A stretch of DNA of 64,000 bases from positions 248,001-312,000 of the forward strand of contig NZ_JAKFGN010000002.1 in NCBI RefSeq assembly GCF_021502575.1, in the 5' to 3' direction. Made by a program: the position numbers and the translations under genes. The notes beneath the pieces were generated by a model, which was not told where the DNA came from, did not search any database, and saw only the letters and a list, made by a program, of their open reading frames with translations. This DNA comes from Bradyrhizobium sp. G127. Its GTDB lineage: Bacteria; Pseudomonadota; Alphaproteobacteria; Rhizobiales; Xanthobacteraceae. Positions 1-7,693 of the stretch are shown one piece after another; position 1 is the stretch's first letter, and every line of letters starts with the position of its first letter.

Positions 1-203
1 GCCTTCATCAAATCCACGATCGAGGTACGCCATTCAAGCTTTTCGCCCTTGGCGGCCACCGCCTTATCGAGAATCGGCGCGACATCAACCATCGGCACAC
101 TCGCACCCGATCCTCCCGCCGTAGAGCCTGCGCCACCGGCAGGTTCAGCAGCGTCAGCCTTGGTGCCGAAAATCGCGCTCATGATCTTTCCGAAAATGCT
201 CAT
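1..203 (-). CDS. DUF3597 domain protein (3' end outside window)
   Basis: The first 67 residues are visible; the C-terminus lies beyond the left edge. The protein starts MSIFGKIMSAIFGTK, continues through a Gly/Ala/Ser/Pro-rich linker (about residues 18-36) and enters the conserved segment with VDVAPILDKAVAAKG and LEWRTSIVDLMK. This arrangement matches small DUF3597 proteins, whose function is unknown to me. The ATG at 201-203 is preceded by a GGGAG ribosome-binding site seven bases away. No signal peptide is seen, so it is probably cytoplasmic. Confidence 0.8.
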   Translation of the reverse strand, partial: MSIFGKIMSAIFGTKADAAEPAGGAGSTAGGSGASVPMVDVAPILDKAVAAKGEKLEWRTSIVDLMK

Positions 204-592
204 CTGTAAACTCCCGATAACCCATCAATGGATGGTGGATGAAGCTGACGCTTTTCCCTGCCCCGGCATACGTCCCACCGGTCACAAAAGAGTGTAGACG
301 TCGCATCATCGCTTGCCAATGCAGCAGTTGAATGTGCCGACGGTGAATTGAATCAATTGCGCCAAAATGACGCCACAATGACTGTGGCCTTCGCATCGAC
401 AACAAGAGTGTACGCGATAGGTTCCGAGTATCACGTTTCAGAACTTTGCGGCGCCTGCTCACGCAAGTGCGAAGACTGGTCGCCACTTTTCTCAAGCGCG
501 TTTAACTGATCGTGATAGTCTGAATGCTCGCACGGTGCCCCTTATAAATTCCACAGCGTCTCAGAGCGCTGTGAGACAAGGAGACAGTCACC
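204..592. other. 389-bp intergenic region between divergent genes
   Basis: I see no coding signal here. It must carry the promoters of the divergent DUF3597 and DUF2189 genes, but no promoter could be assigned with confidence. A short stem (GTCTCA at 558-563 with TGAGAC at 572-577) abuts the AAGGAG ribosome-binding site of the rightward gene. Confidence 0.5.
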
Positions 593-1495
593 ATGAGCAA
601 CCCCGTTTCCGCTGACATCAAGTCATTCCCGCTTGCGTCGGACTCAACGAAATACACCGTTCGTAAAATTACTTTGCAAGACCTCAACGATGTACTTCGC
701 ATGGGTTGGGAGGACTTCAAAGCCGTTCCCACTCACGCCATTCTGCTGGCGCTGATCTATCCCGTGCTCGGAATCCTGCTGGCCCGGACCGTCCTCGGCT
801 ATTCGATCCTGCCGCTGCTGTTTCCGCTTGCGGCAGGCTTCGCGTTGCTGGGGCCGTTTGCAGCGTTGGGATTCTATGATCTCAGCCGGCGCCGCGAACA
901 CGGCGAATCCCCCACGGCTTCACATGCCCTGAGTGTGCTGCAGTCACCGTCCATGGGCGCCATGACCTTCTTCGGCGGCCTTCTTCTTGTCCTGTTTCTG
1001 GTGTGGCTCGCGGCCGCGAATTCGATCTACAATTCAACCTTCGGATACGCACCGGCGTCGAGTTTTCCTGACTTTTTCCAACGCGTGTTGACGACGCCCG
1101 AGGGATGGCAACTCATTATTGTTGGCTGTGGAGTTGGCTTCCTGTTTGCGCTGCTCGCGCTTTGCATCAGCGTAGTTTCATTCCCGCTGATGCTCGATCG
1201 TCATGCCAGCGCGACGGATGCTATGCTCACATCAGTGCGCGCGGTCGCTCAGAATCCGATCCCGATGGCGGCCTGGGGCCTGATCGTTACGACAATGCTG
1301 ATGGCCGGAACGATCCCGTTCTTCCTCGGTCTAACCATCGTCATCCCCATGCTCGGCCACGCAACGTGGCATCTCTACCGTAAGGTGGTCGAGCCGGTGG
1401 CAATGCCGTATGAGCCGCAGCAGCAGCCCAAAGCACGAGGCTATGCAGCGGATTTTCCGGTCAACCTGTTCTCGTGGATTCACCGGAATCGATAG
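593..1495 (+). CDS. DUF2189 family integral membrane protein
   Basis: A 300-residue protein with hydrophobic segments at about residues 47-67, 70-95, 123-145, 174-200 and 222-255, so at least five membrane spans. The soluble N-terminus (about 45 residues) carries VRKITLQDLNDVLRMGWEDF, and the C-terminal span ends in GHATWHLYRKVVEP, both typical of the DUF2189 family found in alphaproteobacteria. The biochemical role is unknown. The ATG is preceded by AAGGAG at 578-583. It appears monocistronic. Confidence 0.85.
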   Translation: MSNPVSADIKSFPLASDSTKYTVRKITLQDLNDVLRMGWEDFKAVPTHAILLALIYPVLGILLARTVLGYSILPLLFPLAAGFALLGPFAALGFYDLSRRREHGESPTASHALSVLQSPSMGAMTFFGGLLLVLFLVWLAAANSIYNSTFGYAPASSFPDFFQRVLTTPEGWQLIIVGCGVGFLFALLALCISVVSFPLMLDRHASATDAMLTSVRAVAQNPIPMAAWGLIVTTMLMAGTIPFFLGLTIVIPMLGHATWHLYRKVVEPVAMPYEPQQQPKARGYAADFPVNLFSWIHRNR

Positions 1496-1579
1496 CCGCA
1501 CTGCGTGATCTTGTGGCGGTCGGAGTGCGGTTAAGCGGAAGACGCGGCAGGCATGCTGCCGCGTCATTGTCGGAGACCG

Positions 1580-2608
1580 TCAGTGCTTGTGCGCCGGCTC
1601 GCTGGTCGCCCCCATCGCGCTGACATTGAAGCTGACGTCGAGCGGGCCGGCCTTCTCGAACTTCAGCGTGGCTTTCAGCACATCTCCCTGCTTCAGTGGC
1701 TGGGTGATGTCCATGAACATCATGTGGAAGCCGCCCGGTTTCAGTTCCACCGTCTCGCCGGGTTTGATGGTCAATCCATCGGCCAGCGGCCGCATTTTCA
1801 TAACGCCGCCGGTCATCGACATTTCGTGGATCTCCACGCGATCGGCACCAACCGATGTTGCACCGACCAGACGATCCGGCGACTTGCCGGTGTTGGTGAT
1901 TTTGAGATAGCCGCCAGCGATCTTGGCACCACCCGGGGTTGCGCGCGTCCACGGTGATGCCACGACGAGATCGCCAATCTTGAATGTGTCGCTGCCGGTC
2001 TGTGGCGTGGCGCCTGTCTTGGTGTGGTCCATGTTGCCATGGTCCATTCGGGCCTGCGCGACCGTTGTATCCGAGACAATCTTCAATGTCGGTGCAGGCG
2101 ATTTCAGGTTGTGCGGATTCTCTCCCGCCGACGCGATCTGATCCCAGCGGACTTCACCTTTGGCGCATTGCTGAACAGTGGGAAAGGTGACGACCTGCCC
2201 TGCAGGAAAATCCGTGACGAAGCTGGCGAAGACAAACTCGTCGTAATTATCGTCGGACAGTGCTCCGCCCGACCAAGCCACCTCCTTGGGCCCTTCGGTC
2301 ACGGCCTTGCCGTGGCTCTGATAGGACTTGGCGTAAGCGCCGCGCGTCACGCTGAGCGTCCAGCCCGCCTTGGGCATTGGCTTCACGCCGATAACGCCTT
2401 CCGGAATCTGGATACGGATCGATTGGGTGGCCGCGCCATCGCAACCATGCGGCACTTGAAACACCGCCTTGTAGTATGTGTTGGCGCGGACCTCACCCGT
2501 CGCGAGCGTGACGTGCGCGAATGCGGTCGATTGCCATGCGATGACGGCCGTTGCGGCAAAGCCGACGCCGGCCAGCAGCCGCTGGGGGCTGCGAAAGTTG
2601 ATGATCAT
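1580..2608 (-). CDS. YcnI (DUF1775)-PCu(A)C copper chaperone fusion
   Basis: A 342-residue exported protein with two copper-handling domains. A signal peptide (about residues 1-31, cleaved after AFA) would leave His32 as mature residue 1; an N-terminal His with HVTL is the YcnI copper-site hallmark. The DUF1775 domain runs to about residue 175. A His/Met-rich linker (MDHGNMDH) follows, then a PCu(A)C domain with His-x10-Met and, 22 residues on, HMM (GGFHMMFM), the Cu(I) site used for delivery to cytochrome oxidase. Both domains act in the periplasm. It lies 43 bp downstream of a small secreted protein gene on the same strand, probably one operon. The two domains are often separate genes. Confidence 0.9.
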   Translation of the reverse strand: MIINFRSPQRLLAGVGFAATAVIAWQSTAFAHVTLATGEVRANTYYKAVFQVPHGCDGAATQSIRIQIPEGVIGVKPMPKAGWTLSVTRGAYAKSYQSHGKAVTEGPKEVAWSGGALSDDNYDEFVFASFVTDFPAGQVVTFPTVQQCAKGEVRWDQIASAGENPHNLKSPAPTLKIVSDTTVAQARMDHGNMDHTKTGATPQTGSDTFKIGDLVVASPWTRATPGGAKIAGGYLKITNTGKSPDRLVGATSVGADRVEIHEMSMTGGVMKMRPLADGLTIKPGETVELKPGGFHMMFMDITQPLKQGDVLKATLKFEKAGPLDVSFNVSAMGATSEPAHKH

Positions 2609-2651
2609 ATTTGCCTCAATGAAGCTGAGAGAGAATTCGGGAACGAACGTC

Positions 2652-3035
2652 TCAGGTCAGCATCGGCGGGGCCCGGGCCAGGAAGGCCCGCATTCCCGAT
2701 CTTTCGCGCGGGGGTGTTTCAGCCACGACTGAAACGTCCGCGTAAACCGCTGGCTCCACGATTAGCGAAGGGCTGTCCGGCGGCTTGATGAGGGCCTGTC
2801 CTATTAGGCAGGCGTCAAAGCAGTCTTTGTGGGGTACGGGCTGGACTGGTGGTTCGGTGCCCGCGGCTCCCCCGCTTTCCAACAGGCTGGAGCAAAGGAC
2901 ACCAAAGCCGCCACCTGCAAACTCGCCAGCAGTCGCCAGCGCCCCGCCCCAGCTCAGCAGCAAGGCCTGAAGCGCGAGCACCTGCGACAGCGCCAAGGCG
3001 ACGAGGAGCCTGCGGAGGGAATAGCGGGCGGTCAT
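2652..3035 (-). CDS. Small secreted protein, DUF2946-like
   Basis: A 127-residue protein with an N-terminal hydrophobic segment (about residues 8-30) that looks like a signal peptide or anchor, then a Cys-containing central part (LCSS, HKDCFDAC) and a C-terminus ending ARAPPMLT. The short length, paired cysteines, Arg-x-Pro-Pro tail and position next to a YcnI/PCu(A)C gene resemble DUF2946 proteins found in copper loci, but the similarity is weak and I cannot confirm it. It is probably co-transcribed with the downstream copper chaperone gene. Confidence 0.6.
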   Translation of the reverse strand: MTARYSLRRLLVALALSQVLALQALLLSWGGALATAGEFAGGGFGVLCSSLLESGGAAGTEPPVQPVPHKDCFDACLIGQALIKPPDSPSLIVEPAVYADVSVVAETPPRERSGMRAFLARAPPMLT

Positions 3036-3510
3036 TTAGCGCCTATGCCACGGCACAGCCACAACGTCTACGCAGACTTGCGAGCATTCGATTGAAATCA
3101 CCATAAGGTTTCGGTTCATAAAGTGAACAAATATTCGGTATTATACATCATCTAGGGCGAAGCGGCCGAAGAGCGGTTTGGTATCCGAATCAGTCCTCGA
3201 AAAGCATAGCTTAATGACACCTTATTCAGATACCATACACTGGACAACCTCGACCGACCCAACTTGATTTATGTCAAGCTGATGAAATATCGTCCTAAAA
3301 TTGGCGCGCGGCTTGAAAGATGTAACGTGCTGTGACTTTAAAAGATCAAATCATAGCTGAAAGATTAATCACTTCTTACAATAGATATGCGCTGTATGAT
3401 TAGCTGCATCGCAACATTTGCGGTGTTGCACCGCAGAATCCTTCCCTATATTCGTTTTCAACGAGGACGCTGATCGAAAAGCTGAATCGGGATTACGAAG
3501 GAGACTAACC
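3036..3510. other. 475-bp AT-rich intergenic region
   Basis: Noticeably richer in A/T than its neighbours and without an open reading frame I would call. It separates the leftward copper operon from the rightward DUF1127 gene and so must hold both promoters. It contains an FNR/FixK-like palindrome at 3264-3277 and a stem-loop at 3419-3435 (TGCGGTG, loop TTG, CACCGCA) in the probable leader of the DUF1127 gene. Confidence 0.6.
3264..3277. promoter_or_regulatory. FNR/FixK-type palindrome
   Basis: The sequence TTGATTTATGTCAA fits the TTGA-N6-TCAA consensus of the CRP/FNR family (FixK/AadR/FnrN in this group), and the flanking C and G extend the dyad to CTTGA/TCAAG. It sits 234 bp before the DUF1127 start and 229 bp before the leftward copper operon, so either could be the target. 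Regulation by low oxygen is an inference. Confidence 0.5.
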
Positions 3511-3663
3511 ATGCTGCTCTCATTTATCCGCGCTATCCAGGCGTTCCGCGACTATCAGCGCAATGTTGCTGAACTGTCCCAGTTGAGCGATCGGGAACTG
3601 GCCGATATCGGGCTTGACCGCTCTGATATCCAGCGCGTCGCAGCCGGCGCCTACAACGGCTAA
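3511..3663 (+). CDS. DUF1127 small protein
   Basis: A 50-residue protein beginning MLLSFIRAIQAFRDYQRN. The C-terminal half carries the DUF1127 signature LSQLSDRELADIGLDRSDI. Small Arg-rich DUF1127 proteins in rhizobia have been linked to RNA turnover and to phosphate and stress phenotypes; the specific role here is unknown. The start is supported by GAAGGAG at 3497-3503. It has its own promoter region and is followed by a terminator-like hairpin at 3690-3710. Confidence 0.88.
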   Translation: MLLSFIRAIQAFRDYQRNVAELSQLSDRELADIGLDRSDIQRVAAGAYNG

Positions 3664-3689
3664 GGCCGCAACTGCATCACGAACGGATT

Positions 3690-3710
3690 ACGCCCGCCAC
3701 TCGCGGGCGT
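3690..3710 (+). terminator. Probable terminator hairpin after the DUF1127 gene
   Basis: A perfect 8-bp stem ACGCCCGC/GCGGGCGT with a 5-base loop lies 27 bp after the DUF1127 stop. The following T-run is weak (TGTCGT), so termination efficiency is uncertain. Confidence 0.5.
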
Positions 3711-3790
3711 TGTCGTATCAGGGCCCGCGGTCATTGCTGTCGGCGAGAACTGCGGTTGCGCGGTGATCCGGCTGGCTCTACTTCAGGGCC

Positions 3791-5230
3791 ATGACAAATC
3801 ATCCCAAGACCACCCCGACCGATACCGTCCATGTTGTCGGCGGCGGCCTCGCCGGTTCGGAAGCCGCGTGGCAGATCGCCAATGCCGGCGTCGATGTCGT
3901 GCTGCACGAGATGCGGCCGGTTCGCACGACGGACGCGCATCGCACCGAGAGCCTTGCGGAACTGGTCTGCTCCAATTCCTTCCGCTCCGATGACGCCGCC
4001 AACAACGCGGTCGGTCTGCTGCACGCAGAACTCCGCAAGCTCAACTCCCTCATCATGCGCAGCGCCGATGCCAACCAGGTCCCGGCCGGCGGCGCGCTTG
4101 CGGTCGATCGCGACGGCTTTGCCGCAGCGGTCAGCGCGGCTCTTCAGTCTCATCCGCGGATCGAGATTCGCCGCGAGGAAATCGCGGGCCTCCCTCCGGC
4201 CGAATGGCAGAACGTCGTCGTCGCGACCGGACCGCTGACATCGCCCGCGCTGGCCGATGCGATCCGCGGCCTGTCCGGTGAAGACGCCCTCGCCTTCTTC
4301 GACGCCATCGCGCCCATCGTGCATCGCGACTCCATCAACATGGAGATCGCATGGTTTCAGTCGCGCTACGACAAGGTCGGCCCCGGCGGCACCGGCGCCG
4401 ACTACATCAACTGCCCGATGACCCGCGAGCAATACGACGCCTTCGTCGATGCACTGATCGGGGGCGAGAAAACCGACTTCAAGGAATGGGAAGAAAACAC
4501 GCCCTACTTCGATGGCTGCCTGCCGATCGAGGTGATGGCCGCGCGCGGCCGCGAGACGCTGCGTCACGGCCCGATGAAGCCGGTCGGCCTGACCAATCCG
4601 CGCGATCCGACCGTGAAAGCCTATGCCATCGTGCAACTGCGGCAGGACAACAAGCTCGGCACGCTCTACAACATGGTCGGCTTCCAGACCAAGCTGAAGC
4701 ACGGCGCGCAGACACAGGTGTTCCGCACCATTCCAGGTCTTGAGAAGGCGGAGTTCGCCCGGCTCGGCGGCCTGCATCGCAACACTTTCCTGAATTCGCC
4801 GAAGCTGCTCGATCCGCAACTGCGGCTGCACGCGCAGCCGCGCCTGCGCTTCGCGGGGCAAATGACGGGATGCGAAGGCTACGTCGAATCCGCCGGCGTC
4901 GGCCTGCTCGCCGGCCTGTTTGCGGCTGCCGATGCCACGCGAAATGAAATCACACCGCCGCCGCCGACGACCGCGCTCGGCGCGCTGCTGGGACACATCA
5001 CCGGCGGCCATATCGAAACCATCGACGCCGGACCGCGCTCGTTCCAGCCGATGAACATCAACTTCGGATTGTTTCCGCAGCTCGCCTCGCCGCCGACGAA
5101 GAAACCGGACGGCACACGGCTGCGCGGCAACGAGAAGACCGTCGCGAAGAAGCAGGCGATCAGCGCGCGGGCGCTTACCGATCTCGACCGCTGGATCGCG
5201 GAGACGCTGCGGACGGCGGACGCGGCGTAA
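3791..5230 (+). CDS. trmFO: tRNA (uracil-54-C5)-methyltransferase, folate/FAD-dependent
   Basis: A 479-residue TrmFO, which makes ribothymidine at position 54 of tRNA using methylene-tetrahydrofolate and reduced FAD. The FAD dinucleotide-binding motif [12 protein letters not shown] is at residues 15-26, and the family motif [10 protein letters not shown] places the conserved cysteine at position 60. Further family features are the [13 protein letters not shown] segment and the C-terminal [12 protein letters not shown]. The length is normal for the family. It stands alone on the plus strand, convergent with the downstream synthase-family gene. Confidence 0.95.
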   Translation: MTNHPKTTPTDTVHVVGGGLAGSEAAWQIANAGVDVVLHEMRPVRTTDAHRTESLAELVCSNSFRSDDAANNAVGLLHAELRKLNSLIMRSADANQVPAGGALAVDRDGFAAAVSAALQSHPRIEIRREEIAGLPPAEWQNVVVATGPLTSPALADAIRGLSGEDALAFFDAIAPIVHRDSINMEIAWFQSRYDKVGPGGTGADYINCPMTREQYDAFVDALIGGEKTDFKEWEENTPYFDGCLPIEVMAARGRETLRHGPMKPVGLTNPRDPTVKAYAIVQLRQDNKLGTLYNMVGFQTKLKHGAQTQVFRTIPGLEKAEFARLGGLHRNTFLNSPKLLDPQLRLHAQPRLRFAGQMTGCEGYVESAGVGLLAGLFAAADATRNEITPPPPTTALGALLGHITGGHIETIDAGPRSFQPMNINFGLFPQLASPPTKKPDGTRLRGNEKTVAKKQAISARALTDLDRWIAETLRTADAA

Positions 5231-5334
5231 ACCGGCCCCGGCGCGGACGAAATATCGCGCCGAAATCACAACGGCAAAATGGTGACGGACTTCGCTGCAA
5301 AAGGCGGAATGGCGGCCGAATGGCGACACACGCT

Positions 5335-5373
5335 CGATCCGGACTGCAACGGAGGTTGACGGCAGCCGGATCG
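5335..5373. terminator. Possible bidirectional terminator
   Basis: Between the convergent trmFO and squalene/phytoene synthase-family genes, CGATCCGG-A-CTGC (5335-5347) can pair with GCAG-CCGGATCG (5362-5373), giving a 12-bp stem with one bulge. There is no strong T-run on either side. Confidence 0.35.
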
Positions 5374-5431
5374 TGATTCATCTCACATAACCGGGCCGAA
5401 TTAACTTGACTGCCTACGTTCGAATAACGGT

Positions 5432-6298
5432 TCACGCCTTGAGCGGCTTTGCGCTGGCCGCACGCCACGTCGTCCAGAGCGCGCCAAGCCGCGATTGCGA
5501 CGGCGGCGCGAACGGCTCCGACGTCTCAAGCCGCGTCAAAATCTTTCCGATTACAGCAAGCGGCAGGAAAGCCCGGCGTGCGGCAGGCGGCGCATCGGCG
5601 AGCACCGCCAGCGCCTGCTCCAGCTGCGACCGCGCCTCGCGACGCAGATGCGACAGCACCTCTTTCAACGGCGCATTCGCCTGATGCAAAAATATCTCTT
5701 CGGCGACGGCGCCGTGAAGTGTCATCAGATCGCCCGGCAGATAAAGCTGCCGCCGCGCGGCATGACGGGGCAGTGTCAACATCACGTCGGTCAGGCCTTC
5801 GGCAATGCCGGCGTGATCGGCCGAGCGCGCGATCTCGGGGGAATTTGCGCCGAGCACTTTCGCACGCAGCAGATACAACGTCGCAGCCGTATCACGGCAG
5901 TGCGCTTCCAGCGCCGCGATGTCGGGCATCGGATCGTCGTAGACGTCGAACACATGCGCATCGATCAGGCGCACCAGGGCTTCGCGGGACAGATCGTGCA
6001 GCGCGATCGCGCGCAACAATTCGGCGGCGACCGGATTGCCTTCGACTTCCCCGCGATCCGTGCCCTGCCCTTCGCCTGTCACCACATCGCGCCACCACTG
6101 CAGGCGGATTTCGCCAGGCAGCGGCTGTCTGACATGATCGCGGACGTGCGCAACTTCGGCGTTGAACGCCGCCAGCGCCAGCCACGCGCGGCGCGCGTCC
6201 GCAGGTACGAACAGGGTCGCCGCATAGGTTCTGAAATCCTGCGCGCGCACGAGATCGGCGCAGAACGCCGCTGCATCATGGCCGGGAGTGTTGCTCAT
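5432..6298 (-). CDS. Squalene/phytoene synthase family protein
   Basis: A 288-residue, all-alpha protein of the trans-isoprenyl diphosphate synthase fold. It keeps a family-like LQWWRDVV segment (about residues 65-73) and a DHAGIAEGLTDVMLTLPRH region, but I cannot find the two canonical DxxxD magnesium motifs of real squalene or phytoene synthases. It resembles the NDUFAF6-like group (complex I assembly in mitochondria) more than a hopanoid enzyme. It overlaps the upstream Mth938-domain gene by 4 bp (ATGA), so it is translationally coupled to the secF-side operon. Enzymatic function is doubtful. Confidence 0.8.
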   Translation of the reverse strand: MSNTPGHDAAAFCADLVRAQDFRTYAATLFVPADARRAWLALAAFNAEVAHVRDHVRQPLPGEIRLQWWRDVVTGEGQGTDRGEVEGNPVAAELLRAIALHDLSREALVRLIDAHVFDVYDDPMPDIAALEAHCRDTAATLYLLRAKVLGANSPEIARSADHAGIAEGLTDVMLTLPRHAARRQLYLPGDLMTLHGAVAEEIFLHQANAPLKEVLSHLRREARSQLEQALAVLADAPPAARRAFLPLAVIGKILTRLETSEPFAPPSQSRLGALWTTWRAASAKPLKA

Positions 6299-6678
6299 GG
6301 CACCGCGATCAAAGCGGCGGCGACGCGCCGCCGCTCCCCGATCATGACATTATAGGTGCGGATCGCGGGACCGGTCTGCATGGTATCCAGCACGACGCCA
6401 GCGGATCGCAGGGCGTTGCGCAGCGGCGCGGGCGCGATCCAGACACCGCTCCCCGTGCCGATCAGCAGCGTATCGATAACGTTGGCATTCTCGAACACCC
6501 GCGCCAAAGAATAACGGTCGATCTGAGAAGGATCGCTGACCGCCCATGCCCAGATCGCGTCCGGCAAGCACAGCAGCGAGCCGCGATGCGACATCTCGGC
6601 GAAACGGAAACCGCCGTTGCCGTAGGCCTCGATCGGCGCGGACCGCGGAAGATGCAGCGTGTCCGGTTGTTCCGCCAT
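6295..6678 (-). CDS. Mth938 domain (DUF498) protein
   Basis: A 127-residue protein of the Mth938-like family. Key segments are APIEAYGNGGFRFAEMSHRG near the N-terminus, DTLLIGTGSGVW in the middle and TGPAIRTYNVMIGERRRVAA near the C-terminus. The ATG at 6676-6678 overlaps the secF stop by one base, supporting coupling. In mitochondria the NDUFAF3 relative assists complex I assembly, and the next gene resembles NDUFAF6, so the pair may form a respiratory-assembly module; that is inference from homology and adjacency. Confidence 0.88.
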   Translation of the reverse strand: MAEQPDTLHLPRSAPIEAYGNGGFRFAEMSHRGSLLCLPDAIWAWAVSDPSQIDRYSLARVFENANVIDTLLIGTGSGVWIAPAPLRNALRSAGVVLDTMQTGPAIRTYNVMIGERRRVAAALIAVP

Positions 6679-7679
6679 TAAGGCTTCGGCGGCTTGTCCT
6701 CGCCGCCCCGGTTCTGGCCCACACCGAGATAGATCAGGATCGGCGCCGCGATGAAGATCGACGTATAGGTGCCGACCAGCACCACGCCGAAGGTCATCGT
6801 CGCGGCGAAGGAGTGGATCGCCTTGCCGCCGAACAGCAGCAGCGCGAGCAATGCCAGCGTGACGGTGACGTGGGTGATGATGGAGCGCGACAGCGTCGAG
6901 TTGATCGACGTGTTGAGCAGATCCGGCATCGGCATCTTCTTGTAGCGCCGCAGCATTTCGCGGATGCGGTCGTAGATCACGACCGTGTCGTTGAGCGAAT
7001 AGCCAAGAATGGTGAGCAGCGCCGCGATGCTGGTCAGATCGAATTCGATCTGCGTCACCGACATGAAGCCGAGCGTGAGCACGATATCGTGGACGTTGGC
7101 GATCATCGCGCCGAGCGAGAACTGCCACTCGAACCGGAACCAGAGATAAATAAAGATGCCCATGATCGCGAGCATCAGACCGACAGTGCCGTAGGCCAAA
7201 AGTTCGCTCGACACGCGCGGTCCGACCACTTCGACGCGGCGGTATTCAACGCTGTCGCCCAAAAGCTGGCGGACCTTCTGAACGGCGGCCTGCTGCGCCT
7301 GATCGCCGCCGGGCTGTTCTGCGATGCGGATCAGGACGTCGGAGGGGCCGCCGAACTGCTGAAGCTGCACGTCGCCGAAATTGAGCGTCGTGAGCTGCGC
7401 GCGCAAGGCCGCGATGTCCGCCGGGCCGGACTTGGTCTGGATTTCCAGCAGCGTGCCGCCCTTGAAATCGATGCCGAAGTTCAGTCCGTGCACGAAATAA
7501 AGGCCGATCGCGAGCAGCGACAACAGCGCCGAGATCGGGAAGCTGATGCGGCGGAAGCGCATGAAGTCGAACTTGGTATCGTCCGGAACGATACGAAGCG
7601 CGGGAATCACGCCATAGATGCTGAGCACCGTCAGAATGACGATGAAGACGGCGAGAGCGATGATGATGGTATGAGTCAC
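6678..7679 (-). CDS. secF: Protein translocase subunit SecF
   Basis: A 333-residue inner-membrane protein that with SecD uses proton-motive force to help Sec-dependent export. The first periplasmic loop begins with NFGIDFKGGTLLEI (about residue 70). The membrane core includes the conserved YSLNDTVVIYDRIRE and LSRSIITHVTVTLALLALL. It carries an extra hydrophobic N-terminal segment (about residues 3-25, then IPALRIVPDDTKFDFM) before the usual first span. It lies 14 bp downstream of secD, in the order yajC-secD-secF. Confidence 0.95.
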   Translation of the reverse strand: MTHTIIIALAVFIVILTVLSIYGVIPALRIVPDDTKFDFMRFRRISFPISALLSLLAIGLYFVHGLNFGIDFKGGTLLEIQTKSGPADIAALRAQLTTLNFGDVQLQQFGGPSDVLIRIAEQPGGDQAQQAAVQKVRQLLGDSVEYRRVEVVGPRVSSELLAYGTVGLMLAIMGIFIYLWFRFEWQFSLGAMIANVHDIVLTLGFMSVTQIEFDLTSIAALLTILGYSLNDTVVIYDRIREMLRRYKKMPMPDLLNTSINSTLSRSIITHVTVTLALLALLLFGGKAIHSFAATMTFGVVLVGTYTSIFIAAPILIYLGVGQNRGGEDKPPKP

Positions 7680-7693
7680 GGCTTACACAATCC

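Noticed and set aside
3731-5329. 532-residue open frame antisense to trmFO
   Set aside because: Shadow of trmFO with biased Arg/Ala composition and no recognisable domain.
5432-6298. Hopanoid/carotenoid squalene or phytoene synthase
   Set aside because: The DxxxD catalytic motifs are not found and no other terpenoid genes are adjacent; left as a family-level call.
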